Source: Neptuniibacter sp. (lineage in GTDB: Bacteria > Pseudomonadota > Gammaproteobacteria > Pseudomonadales > Balneatricaceae). From it: a DNA stretch of 9,699 nt. A program made the translations under genes and the position numbers. Below the pieces are notes generated by a model. The model was not told where the DNA came from. It did not search any database and was given only the letters and a program-made list of their open reading frames with translations. The stretch covers positions 1 through 9,699 of the forward strand of contig JASBRM010000067.1 of the NCBI GenBank assembly GCA_030149405.1, written 5' to 3'. Below, in pieces: positions 1 through 5,537 of this stretch. The number at the start of each line of letters is the position of its first letter. Position 1 is the first letter of the stretch.

Positions 1-407
1 CTGAATTGCGTAAACAGTTTATCAATGTCCGCAAAGGCATAGTGCCAGACGTTAATCTTCTGGGTTATACCGCAGCCATTGCAGCCTATAAGGATGGTGA
101 TGAGTGGAACGAAAAGCAGTTGAATTATCTTCGGGAGAATCGTGATTTTCTGATGAAAGAGATAAACCAGATCCCGGGGTTAAAACTTAATCCCATTGAA
201 GCAACGTACCTCGCATGGATTGATGTCTCAGGCGCAAAGCTCTCCAATCCGGCTCACTTCTTTGAGCAAGCGGGTGTAGGTATGTCTCCTGGCAGGGATT
301 TTGGCGACTCCAACTTTATGCGTCTGAACTTCGGTTGTACCCGCAGCACATTGGTGGAAGCGGTAAAACGTATCAAAGCGGCTCTGGTGAACGAACTACC
401 CGCTTAA
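1..407 (+). CDS. PatB/MalY-family PLP-dependent C-S lyase (cystathionine beta-lyase type), 3' fragment
   Basis: This is the C-terminal part of a fold-type I aminotransferase-like enzyme; the 5' part lies outside the window and the reading frame enters at base 3. About 135 residues are visible. The segment 'EATYLAWIDVSG', followed by 'GVGMSPGRDFG' and 'FMRLNFGCTRSTL', is the characteristic C-terminal small-domain pattern of PatB/MalY C-S lyases; the Arg in 'FMRLNFG' is the expected carboxylate-binding residue. Family members cleave cystathionine or cysteine S-conjugates to homocysteine or thiol, pyruvate and ammonia in the cytosol. The PLP-binding lysine is upstream of the window, so catalytic competence cannot be judged. 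The TAA stop overlaps the stop codon of the convergent gene on the other strand. Family assignment is firm; the exact substrate is not, and a related class I/II aminotransferase is the alternative. Confidence 0.88.
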   Translation, partial: ELRKQFINVRKGIVPDVNLLGYTAAIAAYKDGDEWNEKQLNYLRENRDFLMKEINQIPGLKLNPIEATYLAWIDVSGAKLSNPAHFFEQAGVGMSPGRDFGDSNFMRLNFGCTRSTLVEAVKRIKAALVNELPA

Positions 408-781
408 CTTTTAGACTTAACCACCGACAGGCATGGTTTGGCTTCCTTACCGTGCCCATCAGGATGCGTCTTTTGAAACTGTTTATGCTGCGCCAGACTC
501 ATCGTCAAAAAATCCATGCGGTTGGACTTGATTGAATCCCGCACGACCTCCGCAATGATCTCTGCCACCGAAACATCACACCCGGTATCCAGAAAATGCT
601 TGTGGTAAACAAAGGTGATTTTTGCCCAGGCTTCTGGCCGGAACTGGCAGATAAAGCTATCTCGAAACGACTTGCGAGCATCAGCCAAACATTCATCAAC
701 CAAAAGGGAACAATCCCCTATTTCCGGGGCCAACAATTCCATACAACAGCAAGTCTGATCTCTAAGCTGACCAATCTCCAT
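404..781 (-). CDS. Hypothetical cysteine-rich protein, 125 aa
   Basis: I do not recognise this protein. It is an uninterrupted 125-aa frame that fills the space between the lyase fragment and epmA almost exactly. It has eight cysteines, including a CCC run at residues 11-13, no signal peptide and no membrane segment. The middle ('AWAKITFVYHKHFLDTGCDVS' region, about residues 51-71) followed by an amphipathic, helix-like 'VAEIIAEVVRDSIKSNRMDFLTM' stretch looks protein-like, and the tail is Lys-rich. Codon choice resembles that of the neighbours. The ribosome site is weak: a GGA lies about 8 bases before the ATG. An alternative start is Met14, which would remove the CCC run. Competing frames on the + strand over the same bases are shorter and less protein-like. 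The gene is convergent with the lyase and shares the palindromic TTAA that forms both stops. It is probably real; no function can be proposed. Confidence 0.55.
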   Translation of the reverse strand: MEIGQLRDQTCCCMELLAPEIGDCSLLVDECLADARKSFRDSFICQFRPEAWAKITFVYHKHFLDTGCDVSVAEIIAEVVRDSIKSNRMDFLTMSLAQHKQFQKTHPDGHGKEAKPCLSVVKSKS

Positions 782-839
782 GACTTAATCCAAGTTGTTG
801 ATCATTCTTAAGCTTAGACGTTGGTTTGGTTTTAGCTAT

Positions 840-854
840 GGGAGCCGTGCTCCC
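840..854 (-). terminator. Weak stem-loop just downstream of epmA
   Basis: A GGGAGC / GCTCCC stem of 6 bp with a 3-base loop lies 12 bases after the epmA stop codon. Read on the epmA strand it is followed by ATAGCTAAAACC rather than a T-run, so it does not meet the usual rule for an intrinsic terminator. It could mark the transcript 3' end with help from Rho or protect it from exonucleases. The position is suggestive and the signal is weak. Confidence 0.25.
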
Positions 855-866
855 TTATAAAAAATC

Positions 867-1835
867 CTAAGCCCTGGTGTGATCAAATGGAAGAACTGAC
901 GCTATCGATTCACTTTTTTGAGCCAACATAAGCAAGCGATCAACCCCCAAAGCCACGCCTGAGCATTCAGGCATGCCTGCCTTAAGTGCTGAAACTAACC
1001 GAGTATCGAGAGGACGTTGGGGTAAATCCAGTAACGCTCTTTGTTGTTGGTCTGCTTCTAAACGTGACTGTTGTTCCTGCCAATCGGTTAACTCATAGTA
1101 ACCATTGGCAAGCTCAACGCCGTTTACGAAGAGTTCAAAACGCGCTGCAACCTCCACACCATCCTGACGGGTTCTTAAACGCGCCAACGCTGCCTGTGAA
1201 GCAGGATAGTCCGTCACGAAAACAGCTGAAGTTTGTTTCAACTGTGGTTCAATCACATGGGACATCAATAGGTTGAGCCAGGTGTCACGATCCTCATCAT
1301 CTAACTCTATTTCAAGATGTTTTAATGTCTCAGACTTCAACTCTGTCGCACTTAATGATTCCGGGCGAATGCCTAAATGGCGATCAAACAGATCTGTATA
1401 GGTGACCCGCTCAATTTCTGCCAAATCCAGTATCGGGAAAACCAACTCAGAAATTTCATCCATGAGTTCAGAGTCATTCATCCCCGGTCGGTACCACTCC
1501 AACATGGTAAATTCGGGGTTATGCCGGTTGCCGTATTCGCCATTACGAAACACTTTGCTCATCTGGTAGATTGCTCCACTGCCAGCAGCAAGGAGGCGCT
1601 TCATTGCGTATTCCGGGGATGTTTGTAGATACAGCGGCACCCGCTCCTGTCCCACAGAAGCATGATAATTAACCTCTATGCTATCAATGAAAGGATCACT
1701 GACAGCACAGTGAGACATCACCGGAGTGTCCACTTCTAATACTGAGCGTTGTTGGAAAAACTCACGGATATACCGAAACAACTCTGCTCGTGCTCGAAGG
1801 GTTTCAATGGATGCTGAAGGTTGCCAATCACTCAT
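867..1835 (-). CDS. epmA: EF-P--(R)-beta-lysine ligase EpmA (PoxA/GenX/YjeA)
   Basis: EpmA activates (R)-beta-lysine with ATP and ligates it to Lys34 of EF-P. It is a cytosolic paralogue of the class II lysyl-tRNA synthetase catalytic core that lacks the anticodon-binding domain. The 322-aa length fits the family (E. coli about 325). The N-terminus 'WQPSASIETLRARAELF' matches known EpmA starts. Motif 2 is 'FRNGEYGNRHNPEFTMLEWYRP' (about residues 96-117), and motif 3 is 'GVALGVDRLLM' (293-303) with Arg300. In motif 3 an Ala replaces the Gly usual in LysRS at the amino-acid pocket, as in EpmA. The frame is open 6 codons further upstream, but the ATG at 1835 has a GAGG Shine-Dalgarno at 8-base spacing and aligns with family starts. 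It lies downstream of efp on the same strand; an intrinsic terminator in between ends right at its ribosome site, so expression probably depends on read-through or a promoter inside efp. Confidence 0.96.
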   Translation of the reverse strand: MSDWQPSASIETLRARAELFRYIREFFQQRSVLEVDTPVMSHCAVSDPFIDSIEVNYHASVGQERVPLYLQTSPEYAMKRLLAAGSGAIYQMSKVFRNGEYGNRHNPEFTMLEWYRPGMNDSELMDEISELVFPILDLAEIERVTYTDLFDRHLGIRPESLSATELKSETLKHLEIELDDEDRDTWLNLLMSHVIEPQLKQTSAVFVTDYPASQAALARLRTRQDGVEVAARFELFVNGVELANGYYELTDWQEQQSRLEADQQQRALLDLPQRPLDTRLVSALKAGMPECSGVALGVDRLLMLAQKSESIASVLPFDHTRA

Positions 1836-1847
1836 TGTAAGAACCTC

Positions 1848-1876
1848 AAACAAAAACGGCAGCCTAAAGGCTGCCG
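1848..1876 (-). terminator. Intrinsic terminator after efp, abutting the epmA ribosome site
   Basis: On the minus strand an 8-bp perfect GC-rich stem (CGGCAGCC / GGCTGCCG, loop TTTA, at 1857-1876) is followed by TTTTTGTTT (1856-1848). This is a textbook Rho-independent terminator. It starts 19 bases after the efp stop. Its T-run touches the GAGG (1847-1844) that serves as the epmA Shine-Dalgarno, leaving no room for a separate promoter downstream of it. Confidence 0.9.
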
Positions 1877-1895
1877 CTGTATGACTCGATGAAAA

Positions 1896-2459
1896 TTACG
1901 CGCGAGAAACGTACTCACCCGTACGAGTATCAATCTTCAGCACTTCGCCTTCGTTAATAAACAGAGGCACACGAACCACAGCACCTGTGCTAAGGGTTGC
2001 TGGTTTAGAACCACCCTGTGCAGTATCACCTTTCAGGCCAGGATCAGTCTGTGTCACTTCAAGTTCAACGAAGTTAGGTGGCGTAATTGCAATCGGGTTA
2101 CCATTGAACAAAGTAACTGTGACTTGATCTTGTTCTTTCAACCACTGTTTGGAGTCAGCAACAGCATTCTCATCAGCACCAACCTGCTCGAAAGTGTTTG
2201 GATCCATGAAGTACCACAGCTCACCATCGTAGTAAGAGTATTCCATGCTGGTATCCATTACATCAGCCTGTTCAACGCTCTCACCCGACTTAAAAGTACG
2301 CTCCCAGATACGACCGGACATCAGGTTACGCAACTTAACACGAGTAAACGCCTGACCCTTACCTGGTTTTACAAATTCAACGTCAACCATTGCGCATGGA
2401 TCGCCGTCGATCATTACTTTCTGACCATTTTTGAACTGGTTAGTAGAAATGTTGCCCAT
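1896..2459 (-). CDS. efp: Translation elongation factor P
   Basis: EF-P binds the ribosomal E site and promotes peptide-bond formation on polyproline stretches. The protein is 187 aa, the normal length. The N-terminal KOW-like domain carries '[11 protein letters not shown]', placing the modified lysine at Lys34, the same number as in E. coli, within the PGKGQ loop used by beta-lysylating bacteria. The OB domain follows ('[20 protein letters not shown]'), then the C-terminal OB domain with the EF-P signature '[10 protein letters not shown]' and 'DPGLKGDTA', ending 'GEYVSRA'. The frame is open for another 32 codons upstream to 2555, but family alignment fixes the start at the ATG at 2459 ('MGNISTNQF'); a purine-rich GAGA precedes it. 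It is flanked by its two modification genes: epmA downstream on the same strand and epmB divergent. A strong terminator follows it. Confidence 0.98.
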   Translation of the reverse strand: MGNISTNQFKNGQKVMIDGDPCAMVDVEFVKPGKGQAFTRVKLRNLMSGRIWERTFKSGESVEQADVMDTSMEYSYYDGELWYFMDPNTFEQVGADENAVADSKQWLKEQDQVTVTLFNGNPIAITPPNFVELEVTQTDPGLKGDTAQGGSKPATLSTGAVVRVPLFINEGEVLKIDTRTGEYVSRA

Positions 2460-2518
2460 AATGTTCTCTGTATCTCTTGTAATAGTTTCTCGACTGACAA
2501 CACTCGCCAACCGTAAAA

Positions 2519-2547
2519 TTGACAGACATTCTACTTGAAAGGAAAAT
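2519..2547 (+). promoter_or_regulatory. Candidate sigma-70 promoter for epmB
   Basis: A perfect -35 TTGACA (2519-2524) is followed after 17 bases by GAAAAT (2542-2547), which matches 4 of 6 positions of the -10 consensus. Predicted initiation near 2554 would leave a leader of about 30 bases before epmB. It overlaps the candidate efp promoter on the other strand. This is prediction from consensus only. Confidence 0.45.
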
Positions 2548-2555
2548 GCGAGCAA
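2528..2555 (-). promoter_or_regulatory. Candidate sigma-70 promoter for efp
   Basis: On the minus strand TTGCTC (2555-2550) is separated by 16 bases from TAGAAT (2533-2528), a -10 matching 5 of 6 consensus positions. The -35 is poor (3 of 6). A TTGTCA nearer the gene lacks a matching -10. The resulting leader would be about 60 bases. It overlaps the epmB promoter candidate almost completely. Confidence 0.35.
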
Positions 2556-2585
2556 CTTTCAGAGGCCAATCCGTAACAAATCATT

Positions 2586-3599
2586 ATGAATTCCCTGCCA
2601 AATATTCTTCAGATTTCGGATAAGCCCAGCTGGCAACAGTTACTAGGCAATACAATTGATGATCCAGCACAGCTTCTAAAACTTTTGGAACTTCCTGAGT
2701 CTCTGCTAGACGGAGCCAGGCTGGGAAACAGTCTCTTCTCATTGAAAGTCCCTCTGCCCTTTATTCAGAAAATGGAAAAAGGTAATCCTCATGATCCTTT
2801 ACTCAGGCAGGTGTTGCCTTTAGGGGAAGAGGAACAGGATGTTCCCGGTTTCATTAGTGATCCACTAGGTGAGATGAACGCTAATCCACTGGATGGCATG
2901 ATTCACAAATACAAAGGACGGGTTTTACTGATCTTAAGTGGTGCCTGTGCGGTAAATTGCCGGTACTGCTTCCGCAGAGAGTTTCCATATTCCGATAACC
3001 GTCTGGGAAGTGAGCAATGGGATAAGATTCTTGATTACCTTCGGGCTGACTCCAGCATCAAAGAGGTGATTTTTTCTGGTGGTGATCCACTTGCCACGTC
3101 GGATTCTCGTCTGCAACGCATGATCAAAGACCTTGAAAGCATTCCCCACCTGACTAGGCTACGTATCCATACTCGTTTGCCGATTGTGATTCCCCAACGA
3201 ATCACTGCAGAACTAGTCGAAATACTCAACGGTAACCGTTTTGACACCGCGCTGGTTCTACATGCGAACCATGCCAATGAAATAGATGATGAACTTGGCA
3301 GTAAGGTACAGTTTCTGAAAAAAAATCAGGTTACCGTGCTTAACCAGTCGGTTTTACTGAAGGGCGTTAATAATTCTCTCGAAGATCTCAAGAACCTCAG
3401 CGAAACTCTGTTTCATCATGGAATTCTGCCCTATTACCTGTTCACTCTTGATCCGGTAAAAGGTGCCGCTCATTTTGACGTTCCGGATCAGCAAGCCATC
3501 CAATTGCACCAGCAGTTGCAAGCTGAACTCCCGGGATATCTGGTTCCAAAATTGGCTCGTGAAATTCCGGAACGCCCCTCTAAAACCTTACTCATATAA
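2586..3599 (+). CDS. epmB: EF-P beta-lysylation protein EpmB (lysine 2,3-aminomutase, YjeK)
   Basis: EpmB is a radical-SAM, PLP-dependent aminomutase that converts L-lysine to (R)-beta-lysine, the substrate of EpmA. The protein is 337 aa, close to the E. coli length. Family landmarks are 'MEKGNPHDPLLRQVLP' (about 63-78), the cluster motif 'CAVNCRYCFRREFPY' with Cys121, Cys125 and Cys128 (CxxxCxxC), 'IFSGGDPL' (the GGD SAM-binding motif), 'RIHTRLPIVIPQRIT', 'LLKGVN', and a C-terminal 'GYLVPKLAREIPERPSKT'. In the last of these, Lys333 sits where the PLP-binding lysine is expected; the protein ends four residues later, slightly shorter than E. coli. An in-frame TAA at 2574-2576 rules out a longer start. 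No good Shine-Dalgarno precedes the ATG; the nearest, AGAGG at 2561, is about 20 bases away. It is divergent from efp and likely monocistronic. Confidence 0.96.
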   Translation: MNSLPNILQISDKPSWQQLLGNTIDDPAQLLKLLELPESLLDGARLGNSLFSLKVPLPFIQKMEKGNPHDPLLRQVLPLGEEEQDVPGFISDPLGEMNANPLDGMIHKYKGRVLLILSGACAVNCRYCFRREFPYSDNRLGSEQWDKILDYLRADSSIKEVIFSGGDPLATSDSRLQRMIKDLESIPHLTRLRIHTRLPIVIPQRITAELVEILNGNRFDTALVLHANHANEIDDELGSKVQFLKKNQVTVLNQSVLLKGVNNSLEDLKNLSETLFHHGILPYYLFTLDPVKGAAHFDVPDQQAIQLHQQLQAELPGYLVPKLAREIPERPSKTLLI

Positions 3600-3615
3600 A
3601 AGATCATGAAACCTT

Positions 3616-3644
3616 TTCATTTAAAGGGTTATTAACTGTATAAA
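3616..3644 (+). promoter_or_regulatory. Possible promoter for the EF-hand protein gene
   Basis: TTCATT (3616-3621, 3 of 6 matches to the -35) is followed after 17 bases by TATAAA (3639-3644, 5 of 6 matches to the -10), 57 bases before the start codon. The same bases contain a weak 8-bp hairpin (3610-3630) after epmB that lacks a T-run. The gap of about 100 bp between the genes makes a separate promoter plausible, but the signal is weak. Confidence 0.3.
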
Positions 3645-3700
3645 ATTCGAACACTGCCGATAGCCTCCGAACAGCCATAAAAGAAATTTCAGGTGATGCC

Positions 3701-4849
3701 ATGAGGATCGCGGCGGCAGATATCTCTCTGGATTCCAGCACAAGCAAAAGGACAACCACTGAGATCAAGGAAGAATTAACCAAGGGTTATGTCCGTATGG
3801 GCGAAGCTTTTAACAAAGATAATTTAGTTAAAGGCGTGCATATGGAACATTCCAGTACGAACACAATCAGTGAAGTTCAAAAAAGTGAACTGACCTACTC
3901 CGATCTTAGGCGCCAACAGCTGACTCAAGATGTTGGAAAATACTCTCTGGATCAGTTACTGCATCAGGCTGCAGACAGCGATAATGATGGTTTGCTCGAA
4001 CTCTCACCGGAAGATCGCTTCAAAATTGAGTTGATGAAGAAAATCTTTGAATCACTGACCGGCAAAAAATTCAGTGTCGGCATGCTGGATATTGGCGGTG
4101 TTTCAGGTAAAGGCTCCGATACCGGTTCAGAACAACCTGAACAAATTGAATTAAATTTCGACAGTGCTAGCAGCTTAGACTTCGGTTTTTCATACAGCTT
4201 TCAACGTACTGAAACTACAGAAGAAAACATGAGTTTCAATGCTGCGGGTAAAGTAATAACCGCAGATGGGCAAACCCTGAACATTGATCTCAACCTGAAT
4301 TTAAGCCGCTCGTTACAGGAAAGCATCGGCTTCCAGCTTCACGCCGGTGCCGCGCTGAAAGACCCATTGGTTATTAATTTTTCCGGAACAGCCGCTGAAC
4401 TCACTGGAAGAACCTTCGAGTTTGATCTGGACGTTGATGGTGAAGCGGAACTGGTACACCAACTGAACGAACAAAGCGGTTACATTGCTCTGGATAAAAA
4501 CGCTAATGATCAGGTGGACGATGGCAGTGAACTCTTTGGCGCAACCAGTGGTAATGGATTCAAAGAACTCGCCCAGTATGATTCTGACGGCAATGGTTTT
4601 ATTGATGAAGCCGACCCAATATGGGAGCAACTCAGAATCTGGGTCCAGCATAACGACGGAAGCCAAAGCATGTTTACCTTAGCAGATAAAGGCGTTGGGG
4701 CTCTGTATCTGGGTTATACAGAAACACCCTGGGAGCTGAGTGCGGGAGAACATTCTGATCAGATGGCAGGTAAAGTAAGAGCAACTGGGTTATTTATCGC
4801 TGAAGATGGCAGTTCGAGCACTCTGCAGCAAGTGGATCTGGTCGTTTAG
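3701..4849 (+). CDS. Conserved protein of unknown function with EF-hand-like calcium-binding motifs
   Basis: This 382-aa acidic protein belongs, as I recall the family, to a group of uncharacterised gammaproteobacterial proteins that begin 'MRIA(A/S)ADI' and end 'LQQ(V/L)DLVV'. No gene symbol or function is known to me. There is no signal peptide or membrane segment. DxDxDG-type motifs are visible: 'DSDNDG' at 92-97, 'DLDVDG' at 242-247, 'DKNANDQVDD' at 265-274, and a near-canonical 12-residue EF-hand loop at 294-305 with Asp at positions 1, 3, 9 and 12. The segment 240-315 ('FEFDLDVDG...ALDKN...DDGSELFG...GNGF.ELAQYDSDGNGFIDEAD...QLRIW') resembles a calcium-binding module also found in RTX-like and large secreted proteins. 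Residues 130-155 are Gly/Ser-rich and linker-like. The ATG at 3701 has AGGTG upstream at 5-base spacing. It converges on the DUF1820 gene with only 6 bases between stops and no terminator hairpin. Confidence 0.85.
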   Translation: MRIAAADISLDSSTSKRTTTEIKEELTKGYVRMGEAFNKDNLVKGVHMEHSSTNTISEVQKSELTYSDLRRQQLTQDVGKYSLDQLLHQAADSDNDGLLELSPEDRFKIELMKKIFESLTGKKFSVGMLDIGGVSGKGSDTGSEQPEQIELNFDSASSLDFGFSYSFQRTETTEENMSFNAAGKVITADGQTLNIDLNLNLSRSLQESIGFQLHAGAALKDPLVINFSGTAAELTGRTFEFDLDVDGEAELVHQLNEQSGYIALDKNANDQVDDGSELFGATSGNGFKELAQYDSDGNGFIDEADPIWEQLRIWVQHNDGSQSMFTLADKGVGALYLGYTETPWELSAGEHSDQMAGKVRATGLFIAEDGSSSTLQQVDLVV

Positions 4850-4855
4850 ACCCAA

Positions 4856-5182
4856 TCAATCTTTCTTAGGTGCAGGCGCCATTGGGAAAGCAGTGATGGT
4901 ACCTTTAGCATCGCTCACCTTTGCGACACCTTCGTGCGACACCTCATCAATACGAATCACTGCATGGCTTGGCACATAGGAGCGTTTCACACCAGCGAAC
5001 TGATTTTTCAGCTTCTCTTCACCAGGATCAATCACCAGATCCGACTGACTACCAAATACGAACTCTTCTATTTCAAGAAAGCCCCATAGATCACTTTGAT
5101 AAACATGTTTTGCATAGAGCTCAAATACCTGATCCTGATTAACAAAAATCACTCGGTAGATTCGATCTTCTGTTTTAGCCAT
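4856..5182 (-). CDS. DUF1820 family protein
   Basis: This small cytosolic protein of 108 aa has no known biochemical function. The family is recognised by 'YRVIFVNQDQVFELYAKHVYQSDLWGFLEIEEFVFG' (about 9-44), then 'LVIDPGEEKLKNQFAGVKRSYVPSHAVIRIDEV' (about 49-81). The pattern is close to Pseudomonas homologues, where as I recall the gene stands next to miaB. Here the SulP transporter gene separates it from miaB. The C-terminal tail 'FPMAPAPKKD' is low-complexity. The ATG at 5182 has an AAGG Shine-Dalgarno with 5-base spacing. A plausible sigma-70 promoter and a 10-bp palindrome lie upstream. The 'hydrophilic, membrane-free, beta-rich with RIDEV ending' character suggests a small regulatory or scaffold protein, but that is speculation. 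Confidence 0.93.
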   Translation of the reverse strand: MAKTEDRIYRVIFVNQDQVFELYAKHVYQSDLWGFLEIEEFVFGSQSDLVIDPGEEKLKNQFAGVKRSYVPSHAVIRIDEVSHEGVAKVSDAKGTITAFPMAPAPKKD

Positions 5183-5212
5183 TTTAACCTTGAGAAACTG
5201 CGTTTAGAGGGA

Positions 5213-5222
5213 GCAACGTTGC
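5213..5222. promoter_or_regulatory. Perfect palindrome GCAACGTTGC near the DUF1820 start site
   Basis: This 10-bp perfect palindrome with a central CG lies just downstream of the predicted -10, about where transcription of the DUF1820 gene should begin. LacI-family operators often have such a central CG, and an operator at this position would block initiation. A single short palindrome can arise by chance, so this is only a candidate. Confidence 0.25.
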
Positions 5223-5229
5223 AAGCCTA

Positions 5230-5257
5230 TTTATAAGGTCAAGCTCAGCCAATTCAA
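5230..5257 (-). promoter_or_regulatory. Candidate sigma-70 promoter for the DUF1820 gene
   Basis: On the minus strand TTGAAT (5257-5252, 4 of 6 matches) is separated by 16 bases from TATAAA (5235-5230, 5 of 6 matches). Initiation near 5223 would leave a leader of about 40 bases with the AAGG ribosome site at its end. This is one of the better promoter matches in the window. Confidence 0.5.
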
Positions 5258-5399
5258 CCTAAGGAACCTGCGAATAAGTCCCATAGGTTCTCAGTGGGCT
5301 ATCAAATGGCAAGATACGCGAAAGTTAGCGCAGTGAAATGTCGAGACCTTTTCAAGCTGACTGACAAAGTAGGTGGCCATTTAACAGCCCACCCTGCGG

Positions 5400-5495
5400 G
5401 GCTTAATGAGCAACCGTATCACCGCGTTAAGAATTTTCGCCAGGCAACCAGCATGGCTGTAATTCTTGCCTTGTGCTCCGATTGCTCGTTAAGCC
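5400..5495. repeat. Long inverted-repeat element (possible structured RNA, MITE remnant or attC-like site)
   Basis: The left arm GGCTTAATGAGCAA (5400-5413) pairs with TTGCTCGTTAAGCC (5482-5495) over 14 positions with a single G-T wobble. Inside it, AAGAATT (5429-5435) pairs perfectly with AATTCTT (5461-5467), and a small CAGC / GCTG hairpin (5449-5452 / 5456-5459) forms the tip. The nested arms are separated by internal loops of similar size (15 and 14 bases), as expected of a folded cruciform or RNA. The right end carries GTTAAGC, which fits the GTTRRRY core of integron attC sites, but the left partner is GCTTAAT rather than RYYYAAC. No transposase, integrase or clear target duplication is visible. 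The fold is read directly; the nature of the element is not known. Confidence 0.55.
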
Positions 5496-5537
5496 TGAGT
5501 CGTATGTGACTTGTTCGCAAGCCCCTAAAGGTTTCAA

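Larger units (their letters stand above)
5183..5537. other. Gene-free region between the DUF1820 and SulP genes
   Basis: These 355 bases hold no ORF I can support; a 71-aa + strand frame (5294-5509) has no recognisable protein features or ribosome site. The region contains, from the DUF1820 side: a 10-bp palindrome (5213-5222), a promoter candidate for DUF1820 (5230-5257), a short imperfect inverted repeat around AGGAACCT / AGGTTCT (about 5261-5290), a 5-bp hairpin AGCCC / GGGCT (5386-5403), and a long inverted-repeat element (5400-5495). No convincing T-tailed terminator follows the SulP gene. Confidence 0.7.

Noticed and set aside
596..811. 71-aa + strand ORF opposite the cysteine-rich ORF
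   Set aside because: It is shorter, has no good ribosome site and contains no protein-like motif; the minus frame is longer and fills the gap between genes better.
1836..1853. Six-codon longer start of EpmA
   Set aside because: The longer start lies within the terminator T-run and has no ribosome site; the ATG at 1835 has GAGG at 8 bases and matches family starts.
2460..2555. 32-codon N-terminal extension of EF-P that would make it 219 aa
   Set aside because: EF-P family alignment begins at 'MGNISTNQF', which puts the modified lysine at position 34. The extension overlaps the intergenic promoter region and does not resemble EF-P.
3610..3630. Terminator after epmB
   Set aside because: The 8-bp stem is AT-rich with a G-T pair and is followed by ATTAACTG rather than a T-run.
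5401..5494. Complete integron attC site
   Set aside because: Only one core (GTTAAGC) fits the consensus; the partner GCTTAAT lacks the required AAC, and no integrase or cassette array is visible.
5294..5509. 71-aa + strand ORF in the gene-free region
   Set aside because: It runs across the inverted-repeat element, has no ribosome site and shows no recognisable protein features.
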